Source: Nocardioides halotolerans DSM 19273 (GTDB lineage: Bacteria; Actinomycetota; Actinomycetes; Propionibacteriales; Nocardioidaceae). Taken from it: 64,000 nucleotides of DNA. Below are positions 44,173 through 53,380 of this stretch, piece after piece (position 1 is the first letter of the stretch; the number at the start of each line of letters is the position of its first letter). The notes under the pieces are model-generated. The model worked only from the letters and a program-made list of their open reading frames with translations, was not told the origin of the DNA and searched no databases. Both the position numbers and the translations under genes were made by a program. The DNA lies in assembly GCF_000422805.1 (NCBI RefSeq), contig NZ_AUGT01000022.1, positions 97,135-161,134 of the forward strand, read 5' to 3'.

Positions 44173-44688
44173 TCATCGCCTGCCGATGATCCCAACCACG
44201 GCGGGGGCCTTCTGCTCCACGACGGAGATCCGGAAGCCGGCGAGCTGCAGCGCCGCCGACGCCTTCTCGACCATCGTCGGGACCTGCTCGGGGCGGGACG
44301 CGTCGTAGTAGAGGTAGACCGACCCGCCGGGCAGCACCCGCTCGTGCAGCAGGGCCACCTCGTCGGCGCAGTCGCGGACCCAGAACAGGTTGACGTTGAA
44401 CGCGAACACCTTCGTCAGCCGCTTCACGGGGACCCGCAGCGTGGCCAGGTCGATCTGGCGCACGGTGAGCCGGCCGGCCTCGACGAACTTCGCGCACCGA
44501 CGGCGCGTGCGGTCCACGCCGGACTCGGAGCGGTCGATCGCGAAGAGCCTCCCGGTCTCGAGCCGGGAGCAGATCAACTCGGCCGCCGCGCCCGGTCCGC
44601 AGCCGATCTCGAGGATGTGGTCGTTCGGCTGGACGTCCATGAAGTCCACGGCCCACCGGATCCGGGCCGGGATCGTCTGCACCGCCAT
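44173..44688 (-). CDS. Class I SAM-dependent methyltransferase
   Basis: 171-aa protein with the SAM-binding glycine loop ILEIGCGPGAAAELI (motif I, residues 28-42), the acidic motif II in LFAIDRSESGV, motif IV VFAFNVNLFW, and motif VI LPGGSVYLYYD. It looks like the small methyltransferases acting on small molecules; the substrate is unknown. ATG 44688 is preferred over GTG 44697 because GGTGGGGG lies just upstream. It is immediately upstream of the SatD-like gene but separated from it by the operator region. Confidence 0.8.
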   Translation of the reverse strand: MAVQTIPARIRWAVDFMDVQPNDHILEIGCGPGAAAELICSRLETGRLFAIDRSESGVDRTRRRCAKFVEAGRLTVRQIDLATLRVPVKRLTKVFAFNVNLFWVRDCADEVALLHERVLPGGSVYLYYDASRPEQVPTMVEKASAALQLAGFRISVVEQKAPAVVGIIGRR

Positions 44689-44753
44689 GACCCCCACCCT
44701 GCCAGATCCGCGAGCGCACGGTGCGAGCCTGCGAGCACCGTGATCAGCGAGGA

Positions 44754-44893
44754 GGTTGAGGAGCGTCGGCTCGGACCGAGCCTGCGAGGGCCGAGCGACG
44801 CGTCACGAAACCACGCAAGCCGATGCTGGTACCGAACCCAGCCCAGAGGGACCCTCGAGCGACGCGTCACGAAACCACGCAAGCCGATGCTGG
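44754..44893. repeat. Dispersed intergenic repeat, copies 2 and 3 (tandem, before dapB)
   Basis: GGTTGAG (44754) opens a repeat that ends in a 38-bp unit at 44792-44829. The same 38 bp recurs without mismatch at 44856-44893, 64 bp later, ending in GCAAGCCGATGCTGG. The tail matches copy 1 after nusA. The pair fills the gap between the methyltransferase and dapB and ends 12 nt before the dapB -10 box. Confidence 0.8.
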
Positions 44894-44899
44894 AACTGA

Positions 44900-45673
<774 letters not shown>

Positions 45674-45684
45674 TCCGTCTCCTG

Positions 45685-45710
45685 CAGGTTCGTGCAGGTG
45701 CGCGAACCTG
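45685..45710. promoter_or_regulatory. Inverted repeat between dapB and the M4 protease gene
   Basis: CAGGTTCG (45685-45692) and CGAACCTG (45703-45710) are perfect arms with a 10-nt spacer. The left side also holds a TGCAGGTTCG/TGCAGGTGCG direct repeat. It may end dapB transcription or act as an operator for the protease gene 96 bp downstream. Confidence 0.35.
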
Positions 45711-45806
45711 TCGCCCCGCGTAACTACTGCTCGGGGGTGCCGTTGAGGCAGCGTCGGACCCACTACTCGCCCGACTCGGGGCGCTGCGAGAAGAAGAGGT
45801 TTCCAC

Positions 45807-47432
45807 ATGCACAGTCGATCCATCCGGATCTGGGGCGCCGCGACAGCGGCCCTCCTGGTTGCCGGAGCACTCGGTGTCTCGGCTCCCACCGCGACTGCGG
45901 GCACGAAGGGCGGTCTCCAGACCGACTCCACGGTCGCGGCCCGCGCGCTCGACGCGCTGCGGGCGCACTCGACCGAGCTCGGGCTGACCACGGGACAGGC
46001 CTTCCGCACCACTGACACCGTCCTCGACCGGTCCGGCGCCAGCCACGTCCGCATGGACCGGACCTATCGCGGCCTCCCGGTCGTGGGTGGCGACCTGGTC
46101 GTGCACCAGGCGGCCGACGGCTCCTGGGCCGGGGTCAGCCGCACCCTCGCCGCGCCGCTGCGGATGAGCACCACCCCGCGGCTGACGAAGACCGTCGCGC
46201 AGGCCCGCGCCCTCCGACCCACCAAGGCCCTCCGCGGCATCAGCCGGCTCGAGGCGAAGGGCGCCCCGCGCCTGGTCGTCGACGCCATCGGCCACCGGCC
46301 CCGCCTCGCGTGGGCCGTCACCACGGGCGGCCGGCACGCGGACGGCACGCCCAGCCGCCTGACGTCGTACGTCGACGCCCGCACCGGCGCCGTGCTGCGC
46401 CGCGAGGAGGGCATCGAGACCGTCGACGGCACCGGCCAGAGCCTCTACAGCGGCACCGTCCCGCTGAAGGTCACCCAGTCGGGCTCGACCTACCAGCTCA
46501 AGGACCCGACCCGCGGCAACACCTACACGACCGACCTCAACAACAAGACCGACTCGATCTTCTGCCAGCTGTTCGGTCTGGGCTGCCAGGCCGGCACGAC
46601 GTTCACCAGCACGACGACGACGTTCGGCAACGGGACGACGAGCAACCGGGCCTCGGCCGGCGTCGACGCGCAGTACGGCACCAACGAGACGTGGGACTAC
46701 TACAACCAGGTACACGGCCGGAACGGCATCTTCGGCACCGGCGCGGGCTCCTACAACCGGACCCACTACGGCTCCAACTACGTCAACGCCTTCTGGGACG
46801 GGACGAAGATGACCTACGGCGACGGCGACGGGGTCAACTACGGCCCGCTCGTCTCGCTCGACGTGGCCGGCCACGAGATGTCGCACGGCGTCACCGAGAA
46901 CACCGCCAAGCTCACCTACTCCGGTGAGTCCGGCGGCCTCAACGAGGCGACGTCCGACATCTTCGGGTCGATGGTGGAGTTCTTCGCCAACAACCCGAAC
47001 GACCCGGGCGACTACCTGATCGGCGAGGAGTTCGACCTCAAGAACCACGCCGGCCTGCGCCGCATGGACAACCCCATCGCGGACGGGTCGTCGCCCAACT
47101 GCTGGTCCACCGGCACGAAGAACCTCGACGTGCACTACTCGTCGGGCGTGGGCAACCACTTCTTCTTCCTGCTGGCCGAGGGCTCGGGTGCGCACACGAT
47201 CAACGGCGTGCCGCACAATTCGCCGACGTGCAACGGCTCGACGATCACCGGCATCGGCCGCGACGCCGCCCAGAAGATCTGGTTCCGGGCGCTGACGGTC
47301 TACATGACCTCCGGCACGACGTACTCGCAGGCCCGCGTGGCCACGCTGAACGCCGCGCGGGACCTCTACGGCGCCGGCTCCACCAGCTACAACACCGTGG
47401 CCGCCGCCTGGAGCGCCGTCAGCGTCAGCTGA
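45807..47432 (+). CDS. Secreted M4-family (thermolysin-like) metalloprotease
   Basis: 541-aa preproenzyme. A signal peptide (SIRIWGAATAALLVAGALGVSAPTA) is followed by an FTP/PepSY propeptide (VRMDRTYRGLPVVGGDLVVH) and the mature domain. The zinc and catalytic residues are in HEMSH (356-360) and NEATSDIFG, with YSSGVGNHFFF carrying the late active-site region. The C-terminus ends with the usual helical lobe (AARDLYGAGSTSYNTVAAAWSAV) and no extra binding domain. Secretion and self-cleavage are expected. GAAGAAGAGG precedes ATG 45807. Confidence 0.92.
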   Translation: MHSRSIRIWGAATAALLVAGALGVSAPTATAGTKGGLQTDSTVAARALDALRAHSTELGLTTGQAFRTTDTVLDRSGASHVRMDRTYRGLPVVGGDLVVHQAADGSWAGVSRTLAAPLRMSTTPRLTKTVAQARALRPTKALRGISRLEAKGAPRLVVDAIGHRPRLAWAVTTGGRHADGTPSRLTSYVDARTGAVLRREEGIETVDGTGQSLYSGTVPLKVTQSGSTYQLKDPTRGNTYTTDLNNKTDSIFCQLFGLGCQAGTTFTSTTTTFGNGTTSNRASAGVDAQYGTNETWDYYNQVHGRNGIFGTGAGSYNRTHYGSNYVNAFWDGTKMTYGDGDGVNYGPLVSLDVAGHEMSHGVTENTAKLTYSGESGGLNEATSDIFGSMVEFFANNPNDPGDYLIGEEFDLKNHAGLRRMDNPIADGSSPNCWSTGTKNLDVHYSSGVGNHFFFLLAEGSGAHTINGVPHNSPTCNGSTITGIGRDAAQKIWFRALTVYMTSGTTYSQARVATLNAARDLYGAGSTSYNTVAAAWSAVSVS

Positions 47433-47442
47433 CCTCGGGCTG

Positions 47443-47482
47443 GATGCCGGCCGCGTCGGACGGAAACGACGCGGCCGGCATC
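47443..47482. terminator. 15-bp hairpin after the M4 protease gene
   Basis: GATGCCGGCCGCGTC (47443-47457) and its exact reverse complement (47468-47482) enclose a 10-nt loop. It starts 10 nt after the protease stop and ends 11 nt before the stop of the convergent acetyltransferase, so it probably terminates both. Confidence 0.65.
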
Positions 47483-47492
47483 TGCCGACACC

Positions 47493-48047
47493 TCACACCA
47501 GGCTGGTGTGCAGCCGCACCTGCTTGACCCTCGTCGCACCGGTGCCGTCGAGGTCGAGCTCGCGGTGCGCGGCGTCGGCCGCCCAGCCGGCGTCGGTGAG
47601 GAAGGCCCGGAGCGTGTCGTCGCCGGCCATCACCCACGTCACCGCTCGCTGGAACCGGTCGGCGACCATCGTGTCGGCCGCGGCCTGCAGCAGGCGCGAG
47701 CCGTGGCCCCTGCCGCGCTCGTCGGGGTCGACGGTCAGCTCGCTGAGCTCGGCGTCGGCGACCGGGTCGCGGTCGGGGTCACCGGCCGGGCCGGTGATCG
47801 CGAACCCCACCACGCGGTTGCGCTCCAAGGCGACCAGCACGCGGTTGCGGGCGTCGCCGGGGCGCTGCAGCGACGCCGCCCAGGCCTCCGCGGCGGCCTC
47901 CTCGGCCTCCGGGCCGGAGGGGATCGCGTCGGGCGGCAGCAGGTCGCCGTACAGGCTCGGCCACGCGCGCAGCTGGACCCGGGCGATCGCGGGAGCGTCG
48001 TCGGCCCAGGCGACGCGGACGGAGACGTCGGCACCCGCGCTGCTCAT
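47493..48047 (-). CDS. GNAT-family N-acetyltransferase
   Basis: 184-aa single-domain GNAT protein. The core is ELSELTVDPDERGRGHGSRLLQAAADTMVADRF, containing the acetyl-CoA pyrophosphate loop RGRGHGSRL, followed by a helix leading to LTDAGWAADAAHRELDLD. The substrate is unknown. ATG 48047 is chosen; ATG 48056 is in frame. It is divergent from the aldo/keto reductase and convergent with the M4 protease. Confidence 0.82.
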   Translation of the reverse strand: MSSAGADVSVRVAWADDAPAIARVQLRAWPSLYGDLLPPDAIPSGPEAEEAAAEAWAASLQRPGDARNRVLVALERNRVVGFAITGPAGDPDRDPVADAELSELTVDPDERGRGHGSRLLQAAADTMVADRFQRAVTWVMAGDDTLRAFLTDAGWAADAAHRELDLDGTGATRVKQVRLHTSLV

Positions 48048-48118
48048 GCCCGCCATCCTCTCAGCCGTCCCGCAGCCCGGCCCCGGTGGTTCCGGGCCGG
48101 GTGGTTACTGTCCGAGGC

Positions 48119-49126
48119 ATGGAGATTCGCAACCTCGGCTCGAGCGGCCTGAAGATCTCGGCGATCAGCTACGGCAACTGGCTGACCCACGGCAGCCAGG
48201 TCGAGGAGGACGCCGCCCTGGCCTGCGTGCGGCAGGCGCTCGACGAGGGGATCACCACCTTCGACACGGCCGACGTGTACGCCGACACGAAGGCGGAGAG
48301 CGTCCTGGGCAAGGCCCTGGCGGGGGAGCGCCGCGACGGGCTGGAGATCTTCACGAAGGTCTACTGGCCGACCAGCCCCGGCGGGCCCAACGACCACGGC
48401 CTGTCGCGCAAGCACATCATGACCGCGATCGACGGCTCCCTGCGCCGGCTCGGCACCGACTACGTCGACCTCTACCAGGCGCACCGCTACGACTACGAGA
48501 CGCCGCTCGAGGAGACGATGGAGGCGTTTGCCGACGTCGTGCACTCGGGCAAGGCCCTCTACATCGGCGTCTCGGAGTGGCGGGCCGAGGACATCCGCCG
48601 CGCCCACGCGATGGCCCGAGACCTGCACATCCACCTGGTCTCCAACCAGCCGCAGTACAACATGCTCTGGCGGGTCATCGAGGAGGAGGTCGTGCCGGCG
48701 TGCGAGGAGCTCGGCATCGGCCAGATCGTGTGGTCACCGATCGCGCAGGGCGTGCTGACCGGCAAGTACAAGCCGGGCGAGCAGCCGCCGGCAGGCTCTC
48801 GCGCCACCGACGACAAGGGCGGCGCCGACATGATCAGCCGCTGGATGCGCGACGACGTGCTCGAGCGGGTGCAGAAGCTCCAGCCGCTCGCCGACGAGGC
48901 GGGCCTCAGCCTGGCGCAGCTCGCCGTGGCCTGGGTGCTGCAGAACCCCAACGTCTCCGCGGCGATCGTCGGGGCCAGCCGGCCCGAGCAGGTCACCGAG
49001 AACGTCAAGGCGGCGGGGGTGACCCTCGAGGCCGAGCTGATGACGAGGATCGACGAGATCCTCGACGACGCGGTCTACCGCGACGCGTCGTTCAACGCCT
49101 CGCCGGAGAAGCGGGACTTCTCCTAG
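48119..49126 (+). CDS. Aldo/keto reductase, KCNAB-like
   Basis: 335-aa NADPH-dependent TIM-barrel reductase. The N-terminal MEIRNLGSSGLKISAISYG, catalytic Asp/Tyr region FDTADVYADTKAESVLGKAL, Lys in FTKVYWP, His in YQAHRYDY, and the C-terminal cofactor loop IVGASRPEQVTEN are all present. The family match is to voltage-gated potassium-channel beta-subunit-like reductases. TACTGT (48106-48111) lies 7 nt before ATG 48119, a leaderless pattern. The last 35 bp overlap the convergent transporter gene. Confidence 0.9.
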   Translation: MEIRNLGSSGLKISAISYGNWLTHGSQVEEDAALACVRQALDEGITTFDTADVYADTKAESVLGKALAGERRDGLEIFTKVYWPTSPGGPNDHGLSRKHIMTAIDGSLRRLGTDYVDLYQAHRYDYETPLEETMEAFADVVHSGKALYIGVSEWRAEDIRRAHAMARDLHIHLVSNQPQYNMLWRVIEEEVVPACEELGIGQIVWSPIAQGVLTGKYKPGEQPPAGSRATDDKGGADMISRWMRDDVLERVQKLQPLADEAGLSLAQLAVAWVLQNPNVSAAIVGASRPEQVTENVKAAGVTLEAELMTRIDEILDDAVYRDASFNASPEKRDFS

Positions 49127-49925
49127 GGTCGCTGCGGCAGGCGCCGAGGAACGCCGCGCCGCCGGTCGCGAGCAGCAGGCCGAGCGACACGCCGGGCCAC
49201 CAGCCCTGGCGCACGCCGTCACCGAGCAGGACGACACCGACCGCGGCCGGCACGAAGGTCTGCGCGACGATCAGCGACGCCGTGGTGGACGGCACCGCCG
49301 CGCGGTGCATGCCGAGGGAGTAGAGCCAGAACGCCACCAGGCTGAACGACGGCACGGCCAGCGCCGCGACGACGACCACCAGGTCGACCGGGGTGCCGAT
49401 GCCGCGCACCGAGATCGCCGAGCCGGCGTACCCGAGACCCGCGAGGAGTCCCAGCAGGGGGCCGGCCAGGTGCCGCACGACCAGCGACGCGAGGGCGAGG
49501 GCGGCCACCGCCGCCCACAGCGACACGACGAACATCGTGTCGGTCACGACCTGCCCGGGCTTGCCCGCGCCGAGCGAGAGGAGCACGAGGCCGACGGTGA
49601 CCACCCCGACGGCCGCCCACCCGGCGGGGTGCAGGTCGTCCTCGACCCGGCGCGAGGCGATCGCGGTCACCGGCAGCGACATCGCGACCATCGCCTGGGC
49701 CAGGTAGAGCGGCAGCAGCCAGATCGCCGCGGCGTGCAGCACGAAGCCGACGAGGTAGGCCGCCACGACGGCCAGCGTCCGGCCGTCGCGGACCGAGCGC
49801 CGCACGAAGCCGAGCAGCCCGTCGGGCGTGCTCTCGAACCCCCGCACGGCCTGCGCCTGGACCACGGCCGCGACGCCGAAGACCGCCGCGGAGAGCAGCC
49901 CGAGCGTGATGCCGAGCCACGTCAC
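49092..49925 (-). CDS. DMT-superfamily transporter
   Basis: 277-aa integral membrane protein with about nine or ten helices in two related halves: ITLGLLSAAVFGVAAVVQAQAV at the start, LYLAQAMVAMSLPVTAI, then FSLVAFWLYSLGMHRAAVPSTTASLIVAQTFVPAAVGVVLLGD in the second half. This is the EamA-like drug/metabolite transporter pattern; the solute is unknown. GTG 49925 is the start used. It converges on and overlaps the aldo/keto reductase gene. Confidence 0.75.
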   Translation of the reverse strand: MTWLGITLGLLSAAVFGVAAVVQAQAVRGFESTPDGLLGFVRRSVRDGRTLAVVAAYLVGFVLHAAAIWLLPLYLAQAMVAMSLPVTAIASRRVEDDLHPAGWAAVGVVTVGLVLLSLGAGKPGQVVTDTMFVVSLWAAVAALALASLVVRHLAGPLLGLLAGLGYAGSAISVRGIGTPVDLVVVVAALAVPSFSLVAFWLYSLGMHRAAVPSTTASLIVAQTFVPAAVGVVLLGDGVRQGWWPGVSLGLLLATGGAAFLGACRSDPRRSPASPARR

Positions 49926-49954
49926 CGCGCGCTCACCGGCGGCTCATCGGCGGC

Positions 49955-50539
49955 TCATCGGTAGTGCTCGGGGAGCTCCTGACCGATCTTCACCTGAGGC
50001 TTCGGGAGGCGCATGAACTTCATCTGCATCGCCCGGGTGACGGCGTAGTAGGTGGTGCCCTTCACCGGCTGGTCGGGGAAGCGCGCGGCGAGCTGGCGGC
50101 GCAGGCGGAAGCGCAGCATCACCATGTCGACGATCACCAGGAGGATCGAGCCGAACAGGATCGCGTTGCCGGCGCTGGCGAGGGTGGCGTTGTCGGAGTA
50201 GCCGAGCACCATGGTGACCACGAGCAGCGGGATGATCAGCTCGATGAAGCTGAACCGGCTGTCGACGAAGTCGCGGATGAACCGCCGGACCGGGCCCTTG
50301 TCACGGGGCAGGAGGTACTTCTCCTCGCCGTTGCGCATGCCCTGGCGCACCCGCTGGCTCGACTCGCCCTTCACGCCGCGCTGGGCTGCGGCCTGACCCC
50401 GGCGCGTGCGCGGCGGCTTGGCGCGCGCCTTGGCGGCGGCCTCGGCCTCCTTGCGGGTGGGCGTGGGGCGCCCCTTGCCGGTGGCGGGGGACTCCTCCAC
50501 GGGCGGGGTCGTGGCTTCTTCTCGGGTACGACGGAACAC
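49955..50539 (-). CDS. DUF3043 membrane protein
   Basis: 194-aa protein with a long basic, Pro/Ala/Lys-rich cytosolic N-terminus (residues 1-85), then two hydrophobic helices (FIELIIPLLVVTMVLGY and AILFGSILLVIVDMVML) and a short basic tail. EEKYLLPRDKGPVRRFIRDFVDSR just before the helices is the DUF3043 signature of actinobacteria. The function is unknown. A TAGGCT -10 box on the minus strand (50583-50588) lies back to back with the pspA promoter. Confidence 0.85.
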   Translation of the reverse strand: MFRRTREEATTPPVEESPATGKGRPTPTRKEAEAAAKARAKPPRTRRGQAAAQRGVKGESSQRVRQGMRNGEEKYLLPRDKGPVRRFIRDFVDSRFSFIELIIPLLVVTMVLGYSDNATLASAGNAILFGSILLVIVDMVMLRFRLRRQLAARFPDQPVKGTTYYAVTRAMQMKFMRLPKPQVKIGQELPEHYR

Positions 50540-50654
50540 GTGCGCCTTCAGCCTCTGGTGGGTCGGACGAGCGGTGCTGGTGAGCCTACCGGCGCCTTGC
50601 CGTGCGGCCGTAGGGTGAGGTCACCTGCACCTGAACCGAGAGGGATCCGTCCGC

Positions 50655-51464
50655 ATGAGCCTGATGAAGCGCATCAGCCTGATCTTCCGGTCGAAGGCCA
50701 ACAAGGCCCTCGACCGTGCCGAGGACCCGCGCGAGACCCTCGACTACAGCTACCAGCGTCAGCTGGACCTGCTGTCCAAGGTGCGCCGCGGCGTGGCCGA
50801 CGTCGCGACCAGCCGCAAGCGCGTCGAGCTCCAGGTGGCCCAGCTCGAGCAGTCCGCCGCGAAGCTCCAGGGCCAGGCGGAGAAGTCCCTGCAGATGAAC
50901 CGCGAGGACCTCGCGCGCGAGGCGCTGACCCGCAAGTCGGCGCTGGCGGGCCAGATCGCGGACCTCAGGACGCAGTACGCCCAGCTCCAGGGCGAGGAGG
51001 AGAAGCTCACGCTCGCCCAGCAGCGGCTCCAGGCGAAGGTGGAGGCGTTCCGCACCCGCAAGGAGACCATCAAGGCGACCTACACGGCCGCCGAGGCGCA
51101 GACGCGCATCAACGAGGCGATGTCAGGCATCGGCGAGGAGATGGGCGACGTCGGCCTGGCGATCCAGCGGGCCGAGGACAAGACGGCCCAGATGCAGGCT
51201 CGCGCCGGCGCCATCGACGAGCTGATCGCCTCCGGCGCGCTCGACGACGCCAGCGCGATCAACAGCGGCGACGACATCACCCGCGAGCTCGAGTCGATGA
51301 GCTCGCAGGCCGACGTCGAGGCCGAGCTGGCCCGGCTCAAGGGGCTCTCCGCGCCCCAGCAGCCCGACGCGATCGAGGCGGCTCCCGAGCCGGGCGAGAT
51401 CCTCGACGCCGAGCCGGAGAAGCAGGAGTCGGTCTCCGACGCCGGCAAGGACGCCCAGCCGTGA
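50655..51464 (+). CDS. pspA: PspA/IM30-family envelope-stress protein
   Basis: 269-aa mostly coiled-coil peripheral membrane protein that stabilises damaged membranes. The N-terminal amphipathic helix (LMKRISLIFRSKANKALDRAEDP) and the long coiled coil (residues 30-200, with ELQVAQLEQSAAKLQGQAEK) are typical; the acidic tail after residue 240 is variable. It opens an operon with pspAA, htpX and pspAB. A TAGGGT -10 box lies at 50611-50616; GAGAGGGA precedes ATG 50655. Confidence 0.93.
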   Translation: MSLMKRISLIFRSKANKALDRAEDPRETLDYSYQRQLDLLSKVRRGVADVATSRKRVELQVAQLEQSAAKLQGQAEKSLQMNREDLAREALTRKSALAGQIADLRTQYAQLQGEEEKLTLAQQRLQAKVEAFRTRKETIKATYTAAEAQTRINEAMSGIGEEMGDVGLAIQRAEDKTAQMQARAGAIDELIASGALDDASAINSGDDITRELESMSSQADVEAELARLKGLSAPQQPDAIEAAPEPGEILDAEPEKQESVSDAGKDAQP

Positions 51465-51739
51465 TCATCCGGATCCTGGGCGAGGGCCAGTACGACGTCG
51501 CCGACCACGCGCTCGACCGGCTCAACGAGCTCGACACGACCCTCGAGCAGACGATCGAGGCCGGTGACGAGGCGGCGTTCGGCACGGCGCTGACCCAGCT
51601 GCTCGACGGCGTGCGCACGGTCGGGGTCGCCCACCCCGCCGACAGCCTCGACGAGTCCGACCTGATCCTGCCGCCGGCGGACGCCACCATCGACGAGGTC
51701 CGCGCGATGCTCAACGAGGACGGCCTGATCCCCGGCTGA
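51461..51739 (+). CDS. pspAA: PspA-associated protein PspAA
   Basis: 92-aa small protein beginning VIIRILGEGQYDVADHALDRLNEL, the PspAA domain signature, and ending DEVRAMLNEDGLIPG. In actinobacteria and archaea it is encoded next to PspA and HtpX and is thought to help membrane-stress signalling. GTG 51461 overlaps the pspA stop (GTGA), so the two are coupled. Confidence 0.88.
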   Translation: MIIRILGEGQYDVADHALDRLNELDTTLEQTIEAGDEAAFGTALTQLLDGVRTVGVAHPADSLDESDLILPPADATIDEVRAMLNEDGLIPG

Positions 51740-51790
51740 GTCGCCGGCTTCCCTCAGGATCCTCTTGGACCGCCCGGCAACACTGGAGCC

Positions 51791-52720
51791 ATGGCACGTT
51801 CTCGGTTCGTGGGTGACGCCGGACTGACCGTCCGGATGACGACGGTGATGTTCCTGCTCGGCGCGCTGTTCGTGGCGTTCGTGGTCGGTCTGGCCACGGT
51901 CGTCGGGTTCCAGAGCCCGGGTCTCGGTGTGGTGATCGGCCTCGCCGGCATCGGCGTCGCGATCTACCAGTGGGCCAACTCCGACAAGGTCGCCATGCGG
52001 GCGATGCGTGCCCGCGAGGTGACCCCCGAGCAGGCACCCGAGCTGCACGGCATGATCGACCGGCTCTGCGCGCTCGCCGACATGCCCAAGCCGCGGGTCG
52101 GCGTGGCCGACACCCCCGTCCCCAACGCCTTCGCCACCGGCCGCTCACCGCAGCGCTCCGTCGTCTGCGTGACCACTGGCATCCTCGGCATGCTGACCGC
52201 CGAGGAGCTCGAGGGCGTGCTGGCCCACGAGCTGTCGCACGTCGCCCACCGCGACGTGCTCGTCATGACGGTCGCCTCGAGCGCCGGCATCGCCGCCGGG
52301 ATGCTCGGGCAGGGTGCGCGGTTCGGCGCGTTCGGCTTCTTCGGCGGCGGGCGCCGCGACAACAACGGCGGGTTGCCGGTGTGGCTGGTCGTGCTCCTCT
52401 TCAGCCTCGCGGTCTACGCCGTGAGCTTCATCCTGCTGCGGCTCCTCTCGCGCTACCGCGAGCTCGCCGCCGACCGCGCGGGCGCCTACCTCACCATGCG
52501 CCCCGATGCGCTCGCGTCGGCGCTGCAGAAGATCACCGGTGGGATCAACCAGATCCCCCAGCGCGACCTGCGCCAGGTCGGCGCCGCGAGCGCGCTGTGC
52601 ATCGCTCCCGCGGTCGCCGGGGTCTCGCTCAGGACGCTGACCTCCACGCACCCCTCGCTCGAGCAGCGGCTCGAGCAGCTCGCCCGCATCCGGGCCGAGC
52701 TCAGCCGACCGGCCGCGTGA
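51791..52720 (+). CDS. htpX: HtpX-like M48 membrane zinc protease
   Basis: 309-aa membrane protease for quality control of membrane proteins. Two N-terminal helices (MFLLGALFVAFVVGLATVVGF and GVVIGLAGIGVAIYQW) precede the catalytic HELSH (in LEGVLAHELSHVAHRDVL) and the third zinc ligand Glu in RYRELAADRAGA. Two more helices lie between. It stands in the conserved pspA-pspAA-htpX-pspAB order, giving the operon both membrane repair and proteolysis. Confidence 0.92.
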   Translation: MARSRFVGDAGLTVRMTTVMFLLGALFVAFVVGLATVVGFQSPGLGVVIGLAGIGVAIYQWANSDKVAMRAMRAREVTPEQAPELHGMIDRLCALADMPKPRVGVADTPVPNAFATGRSPQRSVVCVTTGILGMLTAEELEGVLAHELSHVAHRDVLVMTVASSAGIAAGMLGQGARFGAFGFFGGGRRDNNGGLPVWLVVLLFSLAVYAVSFILLRLLSRYRELAADRAGAYLTMRPDALASALQKITGGINQIPQRDLRQVGAASALCIAPAVAGVSLRTLTSTHPSLEQRLEQLARIRAELSRPAA

Positions 52721-52733
52721 CTGGCGCCTGAGC

Positions 52734-53321
52734 GTGGGCCTCTGGCAGACGATCTCGGGTCGCACCCGGCCCAAGCGCGCCAACCTCGACGCGCTGTTCC
52801 TCGTGCCGAGCGCCGCGGTGACGCTCCGGACCGCGGCCGGCCTCAGGCCGACCGGCGACGGCTCGGTCTGCTACCGGGCGGCGGTCGGCGCGGGCTTCCA
52901 CGAGACCCAGGACGACATCGTCGAGCTCCTGGAGGGCTCGGCAGATGCGCCCCGGGTGCAGACCGCGACCGACGAGTTCGGCTTCACGTGGCTCCAGGTG
53001 CACCGGTTGGTCGACCCCGACGGCCTCTCCGAGATGTCCGAGCTGTGCACCGACCTCCATGCGGTCAACACGACCCTCGAGGCCGAGGGCTTCGGGCCGG
53101 GTCTGCTCTGCTCGCTGATCCCGTTCGCGGACGCCGCGGGCCGCAAGGTCGGGCTCGTCTACCTCTACAAGCAGGGCACGTTCTACCCCTTCGCGCCGAC
53201 CGGCCCGCGCCAGCGCGACAACCTGCTCGAGCTCCAGGTCCGTGACGCCCTGCGCGCGGAGCTGCCGATCGAGCCCGAGCTCTCCGGGTGGATGGCGCTC
53301 TGGGGCGCGCCGGGCCTCTGA
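52734..53321 (+). CDS. pspAB: PspA-associated protein PspAB
   Basis: 195-aa soluble protein starting MGLWQTISGRTRPKRANLDALFLVP, with TDEFGFTWLQVHRLVDPDGLSEMSEL in the middle and LLCSLIPFADAAGRKVGLVYLYKQG near the end. These match the PspAB domain found downstream of htpX in actinobacterial Psp operons. Its role is unknown. GTG 52734 lies 13 nt after the htpX stop, consistent with one transcript. Confidence 0.82.
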   Translation: MGLWQTISGRTRPKRANLDALFLVPSAAVTLRTAAGLRPTGDGSVCYRAAVGAGFHETQDDIVELLEGSADAPRVQTATDEFGFTWLQVHRLVDPDGLSEMSELCTDLHAVNTTLEAEGFGPGLLCSLIPFADAAGRKVGLVYLYKQGTFYPFAPTGPRQRDNLLELQVRDALRAELPIEPELSGWMALWGAPGL

Positions 53322-53380
53322 CGGCCGGCCACCTCGCGGGTTCTGCCACGGCTGCCGCGGGCCCTCCCTATCCTGACCCG

